Assembly: GCA_006739055.1 (NCBI GenBank)
Contig: AP019702.1
Span: forward strand, 3,869,388-3,933,387
Direction: 5' to 3'
Length of the DNA stretch: 64,000 nt
Source: Allostella vacuolata
GTDB lineage: Bacteria > Pseudomonadota > Alphaproteobacteria > ATCC43930 > Allostellaceae
The notes under the pieces were generated by a model. It searched no databases. It saw nothing but the letters and a program-made list of their open reading frames with translations, and was not told the DNA's origin. The translations under genes were made by a program, and so were the position numbers. Positions 17,378-27,172 of this stretch are shown in pieces; within the stretch, counting starts at the first letter, position 1; each line of letters starts with the position of its first letter.

Positions 17378-18967
17378 ATGAGAGCGACGCTCGCCGCAGC
17401 GTTCCTGGCGACCACCGCGCTGACCGGACTGGCTGCCGCGCCGGCCCTGGCGCAGCAGAAGGTGATCCGCGCCACCATGCACGCCGACGTGCGCACCCTC
17501 GACCCGGTCTGGACGACGCAGACGATCGCGTCGATCCACGGCAACATGATCTTCGATCGCCTGTTCGCCAGCGACAACAACCTCAATCCGCAGCCGCAGA
17601 TGGTCGATACCTGGACCGTCAGCGAGGACAAGAAGGTCTACACCTTCACGCTGCGCGACGGCCTCAAGTTCCATGACGGCACCCCCGTCACCACCCGCGA
17701 CGTCATCGCCTCGATGAAGCGCTGGGGCGTGCGCGACGGCGCCGGCAAGATCCTGTTCGGCTATACCGACGACCTGGTGGCGAAGGATGCCAAGACCTTC
17801 GAGTGGCGCCTGAAGGAGCCCTATGGCCTGGTCATCGACTCCCTGGCCAAGACTGGCACCAGCCTGCCCGCGATCATGCGCGAGAAGGAGGCCCTGACCG
17901 ACCCCTTCCAGCAGGTGAAGGAGATGGTCGGCTCCGGCCCGTTCGTCTTCAAGGCGGACGAGTGGGTGCCGGGCTCGAAGACGATCTACACCAAGTTCCA
18001 GGACTATGTGCCGCGCAAGGAGCCGCCGTCGGGCCACGCCGGCGGCAAGGTGGTGAAGGTCGACCGCGTCGAGTTCGTGTGGCTGCCCGACCCGCAGACC
18101 CAGCAGTCGGCGCTGGTGGCCGGCGAGATCGACTTCCTGGAAGCGCCCCAGGTCGACTTCCTGCCGATCCTCGAAGCCACCCCGGACGTGAAGCTGTTCA
18201 ACCACCCGGCTTCCGGCTCGATGGGCGTGATCGGCATCAACCACCTGCACCCGCCCTTCAACAACGTGAAGGCCCGGCAGGCGCTGTTCCACATCCTGCA
18301 CATGCCGGACTTCCTCAACACCTTCATCCCCGACAAGAAGCTGCAGCGCCTCTGCTACTCCTATTTCGGCTGCGGCACGCCGATGGAGACCGATGCAGGG
18401 TCCGAGGTCTACCGGGCCCCGCCCGACTACAAGAAGGCCGAGCAGCTCTTCAAGGAAGCCGGCTACAAGGGCGAGCCGATCACCATCCTGCACGCCACCG
18501 ACCACTGGTACATCAACCCGGCCAACCTGGTGATGATCCAGCAACTGCGGAAGGCGGGCTTCCTCAAGCTCGACGTCGCCTCCATGGACTGGGGTTCGGT
18601 CGTCGCCCGCCGCTCGAAGAAGGAGCCGCCGGCCCAGGGCGGCTGGAACCTCTACATCACCGGCACCTCGATCGTGACCTCGGCCAACCCGATGACCCAT
18701 GTCGCCATCGGCATGGGCTGCGAGAAGGCATGGTTCGGCTGGCCGTGCGATTCGCAGTTCGAGCAGCTGCGCCGCGACTGGGTGGCCGCACCGGACCTGG
18801 CCAAGCGCAAGGAAGTGGCAGTCCAGCTGTCGAAGCGGGCCTATGACCAGGTGCCCTACATCTCCTTCGCGCAGTGGAGCAACCCGTCCGCCTACCGCTC
18901 CGACCGCCTGTCGGGGATCGTCGAGGCGCCGAGCTTCCCGATCATGTGGAACATCGAGAAGAAGTAG
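17378..18967 (+). CDS. SBP-7: family 5 ABC transporter substrate-binding protein
   Basis: A 529-residue receptor with a signal peptide ending ALAQ near residue 25. The ATG at 17378 has AGGAG 7 nt upstream and is preferred over the TTG one codon earlier. With SBP-8 it forms a subgroup marked by FLEAPQVDFLP (YLENPQ in the others), a Ser-rich HPASGSMG segment instead of HPAQGT, HMPDFLNTFIPDKKLQRLC and HWYINPANL. These differences fall in the ligand-facing half of the protein, so this pair may bind a different ligand class. It keeps the four cysteines. A strong hairpin follows. Confidence 0.95.
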   Translation: MRATLAAAFLATTALTGLAAAPALAQQKVIRATMHADVRTLDPVWTTQTIASIHGNMIFDRLFASDNNLNPQPQMVDTWTVSEDKKVYTFTLRDGLKFHDGTPVTTRDVIASMKRWGVRDGAGKILFGYTDDLVAKDAKTFEWRLKEPYGLVIDSLAKTGTSLPAIMREKEALTDPFQQVKEMVGSGPFVFKADEWVPGSKTIYTKFQDYVPRKEPPSGHAGGKVVKVDRVEFVWLPDPQTQQSALVAGEIDFLEAPQVDFLPILEATPDVKLFNHPASGSMGVIGINHLHPPFNNVKARQALFHILHMPDFLNTFIPDKKLQRLCYSYFGCGTPMETDAGSEVYRAPPDYKKAEQLFKEAGYKGEPITILHATDHWYINPANLVMIQQLRKAGFLKLDVASMDWGSVVARRSKKEPPAQGGWNLYITGTSIVTSANPMTHVAIGMGCEKAWFGWPCDSQFEQLRRDWVAAPDLAKRKEVAVQLSKRAYDQVPYISFAQWSNPSAYRSDRLSGIVEAPSFPIMWNIEKK

Positions 18968-18978
18968 CCCCGAGACCG

Positions 18979-19016
18979 CCCCCCGCCCGCCCGGCCCAGC
19001 CGGCGCGGGCGGGGGG
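18979..19016 (+). terminator. Hairpin after SBP-7
   Basis: A perfect 12-bp G/C stem (18979-18990 with 19005-19016) encloses a second short CCGG/CCGG stem. It begins 11 nt after the stop codon and has no T-run. The rest of the gap to SBP-8 (19017-19251) shows no gene I can support. Confidence 0.5.
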
Positions 19017-19251
19017 CCCTACGGCGCCCTGGCCGGCAGCGTACCAGGTCGCCCCGCGCGTACCCGATTGCACCCGACTGCACCCGATCCGGCGGCCGCC
19101 TCCCCGGCCCGGTTGGAACGGGACTTGCTCGACCCGGCCCAGGCACCTTCCAGTCTCCGTCGGAGCAGATCCGACAGGGCATGCGCGGGCGGAACGCCAC
19201 AACGGCGGCGCCGGCGCTCGAGGGAAGGCATTCAACCGGGGAGCCTTTTCG

Positions 19252-20838
19252 ATGAGAGCAATGCTCGCAGCGGCGCTTCTGGCCGGCACTGCGCTGGCCG
19301 GCACCAGCACCGCGGCACTCGCCCAGGACAAGGTCCTGCGCGCCACCATGCACGCCGACGTGCGCACCCTCGACCCGATGTGGACCACCCAGGTCATCGC
19401 GTCGATCCACGGCAACATGATCTATGACCGGCTGTTCGCCAGCGACGAGAAGCTGGAGCCGCAGCCGCAGATGGTCGACCGGTGGACCGTCAGCGAGGAC
19501 AGGAAAGTCTACACCCTCACGCTGCGCGACGGCCTCAGGTTCCATGACGGCACCCCGGTCACCACCCGCGACGTCATCGCCTCGATGAAGCGCTGGGGCG
19601 TGCGCGACGTCGCCGGCAAGTCGCTCTTCGCCTTCACCGAGGACCTGGTGGCGAAGGACGACAAGACCTTCGAGTGGCGCCTGAAGGAGCCCTATGGCCT
19701 GGTCATCGACACGCTGGCCAAGCCGACCTCCAGCCTGCCGGCCGTCATGCGCGAGAAGGAGGCCCTGACCGACCCCTTCCAGCAGGTGCAGGAGGCGATC
19801 GGCTCCGGTCCGTTCGTCTTCAAGCGCGACGAGTGGTCGCCCGGCTCCAAGACCGTCTACACCAAGTTCCAGGACTACGTGCCGCGCCAGGAGGCGGCTT
19901 CGGGCCATGCCGGCGGCAAGGTCGCCAAGGTCGACCGGGTCGAGTTCGTCTGGCTGCCCGACCCGCAGACCCAGCAGTCGGCGCTCGTCGCTGGCGAGAT
20001 CGACTTCCTGGAAGCGCCCCAGGTCGACTTCCTGCCGATCCTCGAAGCCACCCCCGGGGTCAAGCTGTTCGGCCACCCGGCATCCGGCTCGATGGGCATC
20101 ATCCAGCTCAACCACCTGCACCCGCCCTTCAACAACGTGAAGGCGCGGCAGGCGATGTTCCACATCCTGCACATGCCGGACTTCCTCAACACCTTCATCC
20201 CCGACAAGAAGCTGCAGCGCCTCTGCTACTCCTATTTCGGCTGCGACACGCCGATGGAGACCGAGGCCGGCTCCGAGGTCTACAAGGCACCGCCCGACTA
20301 CAGGAAGGCCGAGCAGCTCTTCAAGGAAGCGGGCTACAAGGGCGAGCCGATCACCATCCTGCACGCCACCGACCACTGGTACATCAACCCGGCCAACCTG
20401 GTGATGATCCAGCAGCTGCGGAAGGCGGGCTTCCTCAAGCTCGACGTCCAGGCGATGGACTGGGGCTCGGTCGTCTCGCGCCGCACCAAGAAGGAGCCGC
20501 CGGCCCAGGGCGGCTGGAACATCTTCATCACCGGCACCTCGATCGTCGGCTCGGCCAACCCGATGACCAACGTGTCGATCGGCATGGGCTGCGAGAAGGC
20601 GTGGTTCGGCTGGCCCTGCGACGCCGGGTTCGAGGACCTGCGCAGGAAGTGGGCGACCGCCCCCGACATCGGGAAGCGGCGCGAGATCGCGGTCGAGCTG
20701 TCGAAGTTGGCCTACGAGAAGGTGCCGTTCGTGTCGTTCGCGCAGTGGAACAACCCGTCCGCCTACCGCTCCGACCGCCTGAGCGGCGTCCTGCAGACGC
20801 CGAGCCTGCCGCCGATGTGGAACATCGAGAAGAAGTGA
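19252..20838 (+). CDS. SBP-8: family 5 ABC transporter substrate-binding protein
   Basis: A 528-residue receptor, the last of the array and nearest the ABC core. The ATG at 19252 is chosen over a much longer open frame because it begins a signal peptide (MRAMLAAALLAGTALAG, cleavage near ALAQ) and has GGGGAG eight bases upstream. It is the sister of SBP-7: a stretch of about 85 nt near 20161 is identical to SBP-7 near 18292 apart from its ends. It has CYSYFGC and CEKAWFGWPC, with Gln for Lys in the otherwise constant VPRKE motif (VPRQE). A strong hairpin separates it from the permease operon. Confidence 0.95.
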   Translation: MRAMLAAALLAGTALAGTSTAALAQDKVLRATMHADVRTLDPMWTTQVIASIHGNMIYDRLFASDEKLEPQPQMVDRWTVSEDRKVYTLTLRDGLRFHDGTPVTTRDVIASMKRWGVRDVAGKSLFAFTEDLVAKDDKTFEWRLKEPYGLVIDTLAKPTSSLPAVMREKEALTDPFQQVQEAIGSGPFVFKRDEWSPGSKTVYTKFQDYVPRQEAASGHAGGKVAKVDRVEFVWLPDPQTQQSALVAGEIDFLEAPQVDFLPILEATPGVKLFGHPASGSMGIIQLNHLHPPFNNVKARQAMFHILHMPDFLNTFIPDKKLQRLCYSYFGCDTPMETEAGSEVYKAPPDYRKAEQLFKEAGYKGEPITILHATDHWYINPANLVMIQQLRKAGFLKLDVQAMDWGSVVSRRTKKEPPAQGGWNIFITGTSIVGSANPMTNVSIGMGCEKAWFGWPCDAGFEDLRRKWATAPDIGKRREIAVELSKLAYEKVPFVSFAQWNNPSAYRSDRLSGVLQTPSLPPMWNIEKK

Positions 20839-20845
20839 CCGGATC

Positions 20846-20869
20846 GGGCCCCGCCTGACGGCGGGGCCC
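20846..20869 (+). terminator. Hairpin after SBP-8
   Basis: A perfect 10-bp GGGCCCCGCC/GGCGGGGCCC stem (20846-20855 with 20860-20869) with a 4-nt loop starts 8 nt after the stop codon. Confidence 0.6.
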
Positions 20870-20892
20870 GGCGGGCGCGGCAATCGAGACGC

Positions 20893-20921
20893 TTGCCCAA
20901 CGCCCGCCGCCCGCGTTTACT
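20893..20921 (+). promoter_or_regulatory. Predicted promoter of the ABC core operon
   Basis: TTGCCC (20893-20898), a 17-nt spacer and TTTACT (20916-20921) match the candidates before SBP-2 and SBP-3, suggesting common control of receptors and importer. It would give a leader of about 340 nt. Confidence 0.4.
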
Positions 20922-21266
20922 GTGCCGCAATCAAGCAACGCAGCGCCGGCCCGCAAAGTGGCACGGCAGGGCCGAACGAGGGACCGGGGAACGCACCGAC
21001 AGTAGAGGGCAAGGCTCGGCGGCCAAGTGTCGCGGGCCTTTGGCCTCGTGCTGGGCGAACGCCGCGGAAAGGCGACTTTCCGTGCCGCCATCGCTTTGCC
21101 CGAAGGCAGCGAACTCTCGGTCCTGTTTGGCTTTTTTGAGACGATGGCATGGTTTTCGCTGTTCAACCGGCGGGCTGTTCCGTTACAGGTTGCCCGCCTG
21201 CGACGATGAAAAAAGCAGCAATCCGCACCCGCCAACGAGAGCGCTCGATGCCATGAAGGTCGATCG
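20922..21266 (+). other. Long untranslated leader of the ABC core operon
   Basis: These 345 nt lie between the predicted promoter and the first permease. Open frames exist here, but none has a ribosome-binding site or a recognisable product. A GCGGGC/GCCCGC inverted repeat (around 21170-21208) is the only clear structure. The region may be a regulated 5' leader or simply spacer. Confidence 0.35.
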
Positions 21267-22208
21267 ATGACCGCCTACATCATCCGCCGACTGTTCGCGA
21301 CGATCCCCGTCATGGTGGTCGTGGCACTGTTCGTGTTCCTGCTCCTGCACCTGACGCCGGGCGACCCGGCGGCGATCATCGCCGGCGACGACGCGACCCC
21401 AGTCGAGATCGAGGGCGTGCGCCGCCGCCTCGGCCTCGACCGGCCGATCTGGGAGCAGTTCGGCATCTATGCCTGGGGCCTGCTCCAGGGCGATCTCGGC
21501 ACCTCGATCTTTTCCAACCTGCCCGTGACCACGCTGGTCGCCCAGCGGCTCGAGCCGACGGTCGTGCTGGCCCTGTCGACCCTGCTGGTGGCGGTGATCT
21601 GCGCCATCCCGCTCGGCGTGGTCGCCGCCTGGAAGGCCCGCACCTTCATCGACCGCATCGTCATGGGCTTCTCGGTGCTGGGCTTCGCCGTGCCGGTGTT
21701 CCTGGTCGGCTACGTGCTGATCTACATCTTCTCGATCGAGCTGCGCTGGCTGCCGGTGCAGGGCTACCGCCCGCTGGCGCAAGGGATCGACCAGACCTTC
21801 CGCTCGGTGGTGCTGCCGGCGGTGGCGCTCGGCACCACCTACATGGCGCTGATCGCCCGCATCACCCGCGCCTCCATGCTGGAGGTGCTGTCGGAGGATT
21901 ATATCCGCACCGCCCACGCCAAGGGCGTCACCACCAAGTCCGTGCTGCTGCGCCACGCCCTGAAGAACGCCGCGGTGCCGATCGTCACCGTGATCGGCCT
22001 CGGCATGGCCGCCCTCATCTCCGGCGTCGTCATCACCGAGACGGTGTTCAACATCCCCGGCCTCGGCCGGCTCACGGTGGACGCGATCCTGAAGCGCGAC
22101 TACCCGATCATCCAGGGGCTGATCATCATCTTTGCCGGCACCAAGGTGCTGATCAACCTGATGATCGACATCAGCTACACCTTCTTCGATCCACGAATCC
22201 GGTACTAG
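21267..22208 (+). CDS. Peptide/nickel-type ABC transporter permease (DppB-like)
   Basis: A 313-residue inner-membrane subunit with six predicted helices. TM1 at ~9-30 is followed by the family motif LTPGDPAAII, and the cytoplasmic EAA loop near residues 205-225 reads EDYIRTAHAKG, the site that docks the ATPase. The C-terminal FFDPRIRY is typical of DppB proteins. It pairs with the DppC-like gene 13 nt downstream to form the translocation pore. It is the only permease pair in the 25-kb receptor array, so it probably takes substrate from several of SBP-1 to SBP-8. Confidence 0.95.
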   Translation: MTAYIIRRLFATIPVMVVVALFVFLLLHLTPGDPAAIIAGDDATPVEIEGVRRRLGLDRPIWEQFGIYAWGLLQGDLGTSIFSNLPVTTLVAQRLEPTVVLALSTLLVAVICAIPLGVVAAWKARTFIDRIVMGFSVLGFAVPVFLVGYVLIYIFSIELRWLPVQGYRPLAQGIDQTFRSVVLPAVALGTTYMALIARITRASMLEVLSEDYIRTAHAKGVTTKSVLLRHALKNAAVPIVTVIGLGMAALISGVVITETVFNIPGLGRLTVDAILKRDYPIIQGLIIIFAGTKVLINLMIDISYTFFDPRIRY

Positions 22209-22221
22209 GGAGGCTGGACCG

Positions 22222-23097
22222 ATGGCCACCACCACCGCTGGCGCCGCCGCCCCCCGCGTCCGATCGCGGAAGGGCCCGATCGCCTGGGTCCGGCGCAACC
22301 CGACCATCACCGTCGGGGCCGCGATCCTGCTCGTCCTCGTCGTCCTGGCCGCCATCGCGCCGATGATCGCCGAGGACCCGCTCAGCTTCGAGCCGTCCAA
22401 CCGCCTGAAGCGCCCGTCCGAGACCTTCTGGTTCGGCACCGACCAGTTCGGCCGCGACGTCTACAGCCGCGTCGTCTACGGCACCCGCATCTCGCTCGCG
22501 GTCGGCATCAGCGTCGCGGTGGTCGCGACCTTCGTCGGCCTCGTCATCGGCGTGCTGTGCGGCTTCTACAAGCGGGTCGACGCCATCGTCATGCGCATCA
22601 TGGACGGGCTGATGTCGATCCCGTCGATCCTGCTGGCGATCGCCCTCATCACGCTCATGAAGGCGAGCCTGACCATCGTCATCATCGCCATCAGCATCCC
22701 CGAGATCCCCCGCGTGGTGCGGCTGGTGCGCTCGGTGGTGCTGTCCGTGCGCGAGATGCCCTATATCGAGGCAGCGGTCGCCGCCGGAACGCGCAACCTC
22801 GTCATCATGTACCGGCACATCCTGCCGAACACCCTGGCGCCGCTGATCGTCCAGGCGACCTATGTGTGCGCGTCCGCGATCCTGACCGAGGCCGGCCTCT
22901 CCTTCCTCGGCGCCGGCACCCCGCCCGAGATCCCGAGCTGGGGCAACATCATCTCGCTCGGCCGCACCTTCTTCCAGATCTCGCCCTGGATCATCTTCTT
23001 CCCCGGCGTCTGCCTCGCCATCACCGTGCTGGCCATCAACCTCGTCGGCGACGGCCTGCGCGACACGCTGGACCCGCGCATCGCGCGGCGCATGTAA
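22222..23097 (+). CDS. Peptide/nickel-type ABC transporter permease (DppC-like)
   Basis: A 291-residue inner-membrane subunit of the DppC type. TM1 lies at ~30-52, and a periplasmic segment then holds the diagnostic FGTDQFGRDVYSRVVYGTR. Further helices follow, with an EAA loop around EAAVAAGTRNLVIMYRHILP and an ending near LDPRIARRM. GGGAGG lies 8 nt before the ATG. It is translated between the DppB-like permease and the fused ATPase, 17 nt from the latter. Confidence 0.95.
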   Translation: MATTTAGAAAPRVRSRKGPIAWVRRNPTITVGAAILLVLVVLAAIAPMIAEDPLSFEPSNRLKRPSETFWFGTDQFGRDVYSRVVYGTRISLAVGISVAVVATFVGLVIGVLCGFYKRVDAIVMRIMDGLMSIPSILLAIALITLMKASLTIVIIAISIPEIPRVVRLVRSVVLSVREMPYIEAAVAAGTRNLVIMYRHILPNTLAPLIVQATYVCASAILTEAGLSFLGAGTPPEIPSWGNIISLGRTFFQISPWIIFFPGVCLAITVLAINLVGDGLRDTLDPRIARRM

Positions 23098-23114
23098 GGG
23101 ACGGAAGCCGAACC

Positions 23115-24968
<1,854 letters not shown>

Positions 24969-24975
24969 TCGCGAC

Positions 24976-25980
24976 ATGAGCCAATGCGACACCGGCCGCT
25001 GGCCGCGCTGGGACAGCCCCGGCGCGGCCGGCTGGGCGGCCCCGGCGCTGGAGGCCGCGGCCGCCCATGCCACCACCATCGACACCGCCGCCCTGCTGGT
25101 CGTCGCCGGCGGCCGGGTGGTGTGGAGCCACGGCCGGGTCGCCGACCGCTTCAACATCCACTCGATCCGCAAGAGCATCCTGTCCGCCCTGATCGGCATC
25201 CACGAGGCCGAGGGCCGCATCGACCTGGAGGCGTCGATGGCCAAGCTTGGCATCGACGACAAGCTCGGCCTGGGCGACCGCGAGAAGCTGGCGACGGTGC
25301 TCGACCTCTTGTGCGCGCGGTCGGGCATCTACCACCCGAGCGGCTACGAGTCGCCCTGGATGCTGTCGATCAAGCCGGCCCGCCACAGCGCCGGGCCGGG
25401 CACCGTCTGGTGCTACAACAACTGGGACTTCAACGCGCTTGGCACCATCTTCCGGCAGGCGACCGGGGCCGACATCTTCGCCGACTTCCAGGCCCGGATC
25501 GCCCAGCCGACCGGCATGGAGGATTTCCGGCCGGAGACGGACGGCGCCTATCTCGACCTGCCGGATTCCGTTCACCCGGCCTATCCGTTCCGCATGTCGG
25601 CACGCGATCTCGCCCGCTTCGGCCAGCTCTTCCTGGAGGATGGCTGCCACGGCGGCCGGCGCCTGCTGCCCGAGGGCTGGGTCGAGGCGAGCACCCTGCC
25701 CGTCTCCGACGCCGGCCACAACGGCGCCTATGGCTACATGTGGTGGGTGGCGCGCCAGGGCGTCTTCTACCCCCACGTCCGGGTCCCGGACGGCACCTAC
25801 GCCGCCCGCGGCGCCGGCGGCCACGTCGTGCTGGTGCTGCCGGCGCTCGACGCCGTCATCGTCCACCGCGTCGACACCGACCAGCCCGGCCGCGCCGTCA
25901 CCGGCGCCCAGTTCGGCCGGCTGCTGCGACTGATCCTGAAGGCGGCGCCGGTCCCTGTCAGGCCCCCCGCTTTTCGCTGA
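24976..25980 (+). CDS. Serine hydrolase of the beta-lactamase/penicillin-binding-protein family
   Basis: A 334-residue class C beta-lactamase-fold hydrolase. The active-site SxxK tetrad reads SIRK (nucleophile Ser in IHSIRKSILSAL, about residue 55), the second motif YNN follows in WCYNNWDFNALG, and a GAGGH segment near the C-terminus stands where the KTG box normally lies. No signal peptide is visible, so it should act in the cytoplasm on imported material, for example as a peptidase, amidase or esterase. It starts 7 nt after the ATPase stop codon and is surely co-transcribed, which suggests it processes what the importer brings in. Its 3' end overlaps the antitoxin gene on the other strand by 23 bp. 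A resistance beta-lactamase is unlikely without export. Confidence 0.85.
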   Translation: MSQCDTGRWPRWDSPGAAGWAAPALEAAAAHATTIDTAALLVVAGGRVVWSHGRVADRFNIHSIRKSILSALIGIHEAEGRIDLEASMAKLGIDDKLGLGDREKLATVLDLLCARSGIYHPSGYESPWMLSIKPARHSAGPGTVWCYNNWDFNALGTIFRQATGADIFADFQARIAQPTGMEDFRPETDGAYLDLPDSVHPAYPFRMSARDLARFGQLFLEDGCHGGRRLLPEGWVEASTLPVSDAGHNGAYGYMWWVARQGVFYPHVRVPDGTYAARGAGGHVVLVLPALDAVIVHRVDTDQPGRAVTGAQFGRLLRLILKAAPVPVRPPAFR

Positions 25981-26290
25981 GATCAGCGAAGTTCTTGATC
26001 CTAACCGCGTGGTCGGGGAAGCGCGCGACGATCTCCAGCTCCCCGCCCATGGCTTCGATGAAGCGGCGAAGCGTGCTGACGTACATGTCCGTCCGCTTCT
26101 CGATCTTGGCCACGGAGCCTTGGCCGATCTGGAGCGTCTGGCCGATTTCCTCCTGCGACAGCTTCAAGGCACGCCGCACCTCGGCCAGGTCCATTTCCTC
26201 GCCGAGACGCCGGGCCTCGGCGTCGGCCCTGGCCTGCGCCTCGGGCGACATCCGCGCGCGAAGCTCGGCAAATGAATGCCTACCGGCCAT
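25958..26290 (-). CDS. XRE-family antitoxin (HigA-like)
   Basis: A 110-residue DNA-binding antitoxin. An acidic N-terminal half is followed by a helix-turn-helix (LSQEEIGQTLQIGQGSVAKI, about residues 60-80) and the C-terminal STLRRFIEAMGGELEIVARF segment typical of antitoxins paired with RelE/HigB toxins. The ATG at 26290 is preferred over the longer open frame because the family starts here. The gene overlaps the end of the toxin gene by 11 bp and converges with the serine hydrolase gene, overlapping it by 23 bp. Such antitoxins usually repress their own operon together with the toxin. Confidence 0.87.
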   Translation of the reverse strand: MAGRHSFAELRARMSPEAQARADAEARRLGEEMDLAEVRRALKLSQEEIGQTLQIGQGSVAKIEKRTDMYVSTLRRFIEAMGGELEIVARFPDHAVRIKNFADLSEKRGA

Positions 26291-26645
26291 CGTTCTTCTC
26301 CCTTTCCAGTTCCGCCAGATGCTCGTCGTACAAGGCATCCGCGATCGGGATCATGCGATCGTAGAAGCGCCGGTCGCCGGTCTTGTCGCCACCGATCAGC
26401 AGGATGGCCATGCGGCGCGGGTCGAACGCATAGAACACCCGCAAGGGCTTGCCACCGCTCTGGATGCGCAGTTCCCGCATGTGACTGTGACGCGATCCCT
26501 TGATGCCAGTCGAATAGGGGAACGGGAGGCTGGGCCCACGCTGCTCAAGCTTGCGGACGTGAGCATCGACACTGACCTGCTCTGCCTCGGAGAGGCTGTC
26601 CCACCATACACCGAACTCGTTCGTGTACTCGGCGCACCATCCCAT
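26280..26645 (-). CDS. HigB/RelE-like toxin (Gp49 family, DUF891)
   Basis: A 121-residue protein of the phage-derived Gp49-like/HigB family, ribosome-dependent mRNA endoribonucleases that stall growth when the antitoxin is lost. Typical features are the MRELRIQSGGKPLRVFYAF strand pair and KTGDRRFYDRMIPIADALY. It lies upstream of and overlaps the antitoxin gene, the toxin-first order of HigBA modules. Its upstream region (26646-26675) is unusually AT-rich and holds the presumptive autoregulated promoter. Module intactness suggests it is functional. Confidence 0.87.
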   Translation of the reverse strand: MGWCAEYTNEFGVWWDSLSEAEQVSVDAHVRKLEQRGPSLPFPYSTGIKGSRHSHMRELRIQSGGKPLRVFYAFDPRRMAILLIGGDKTGDRRFYDRMIPIADALYDEHLAELEREKNDGR

Positions 26646-26675
26646 CCGAGCATTTATATTCCATCGAATGCATAT

Positions 26676-26706
26676 GAGAAAGGCCGACCTTGGTTCAAGG
26701 CCGGCC
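26676..26706 (-). terminator. Rho-independent terminator downstream of ridA-like gene
   Basis: On the minus strand an 11-bp stem with one G-U pair (plus-strand 26682-26692 with 26696-26706) and a 3-nt loop is followed by TTTCTC. It terminates the DJ-1/RidA transcript before the toxin-antitoxin promoter. Confidence 0.7.
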
Positions 26707-26789
26707 CTGTCTCAAAGAATCGGAGTCTCAAGAATCGGATAGCGCGGGCGCCAGCCGCCGATGGCGACTGGTTCCGGCGGCAGTTCCGA

Positions 26790-27137
26790 TCACGCCGCGG
26801 CGATGACGGCGATTTCCACCCGGAACTGCGGGGCGGCGAGCTTTGCCTCGACGGTGGCGCGGGCGGGCGTGTTGCCGGCCGACACCCAGGCGTCCCACGC
26901 CTTGTTCATCTCGTTGAAGGTGGCGATGTCGGGCAGCCAGATGTTGGCCGACAGCAGCTTCGACTTGTCCGTGCCGGCCTCGGCCAGGATGGCGTCGATC
27001 TTCTTCAGCACCTGCTCGGTCTGCGCGCCCACGCCGACGCTGGTGTCGTCGGCCACCTGGCCCGCGACATAGACGACGCCGCCATGGACCACGCCCGCGC
27101 TCATGCGGGGGCCGGACTTGATGCGCTTGATGCTCAT
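26790..27137 (-). CDS. RidA/YjgF family protein
   Basis: A 115-residue member of the RidA family, trimeric proteins that hydrolyse reactive enamine/imine intermediates to keto acids or act as related deaminases. The core pattern is clear: YVAGQVADD near residue 25, the conserved arginine in NTPARATVEA and the C-terminal VEIAVIA with the catalytic-site glutamate. GAGAGG precedes the ATG at 27137. It follows the DJ-1/PfpI gene by 35 nt on the same strand and shares its terminator. The subgroup is not the classical RidA with its full active-site set, so the exact substrate is open. Confidence 0.9.
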   Translation of the reverse strand: MSIKRIKSGPRMSAGVVHGGVVYVAGQVADDTSVGVGAQTEQVLKKIDAILAEAGTDKSKLLSANIWLPDIATFNEMNKAWDAWVSAGNTPARATVEAKLAAPQFRVEIAVIAAA

Positions 27138-27172
27138 GGAACTGGGCCTCTCTCGGGTTCGAACAACGGAAC

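Noticed and set aside
18874-19251. N-terminal extension of SBP-8 upstream of 19252
   Set aside because: It overlaps the end of SBP-7, encodes Pro/Arg-rich nonsense, and would bury the clear signal peptide.
20893-21270. Small open frames in the gap before the DppB-like permease
   Set aside because: There is no ribosome-binding site and no recognisable domain, and composition is unlike the neighbours. Better read as promoter and leader.
24976-25980. Antibiotic-resistance beta-lactamase
   Set aside because: There is no signal peptide and no clear KTG box, and the gene sits in a peptide importer operon. A metabolic hydrolase is more likely.
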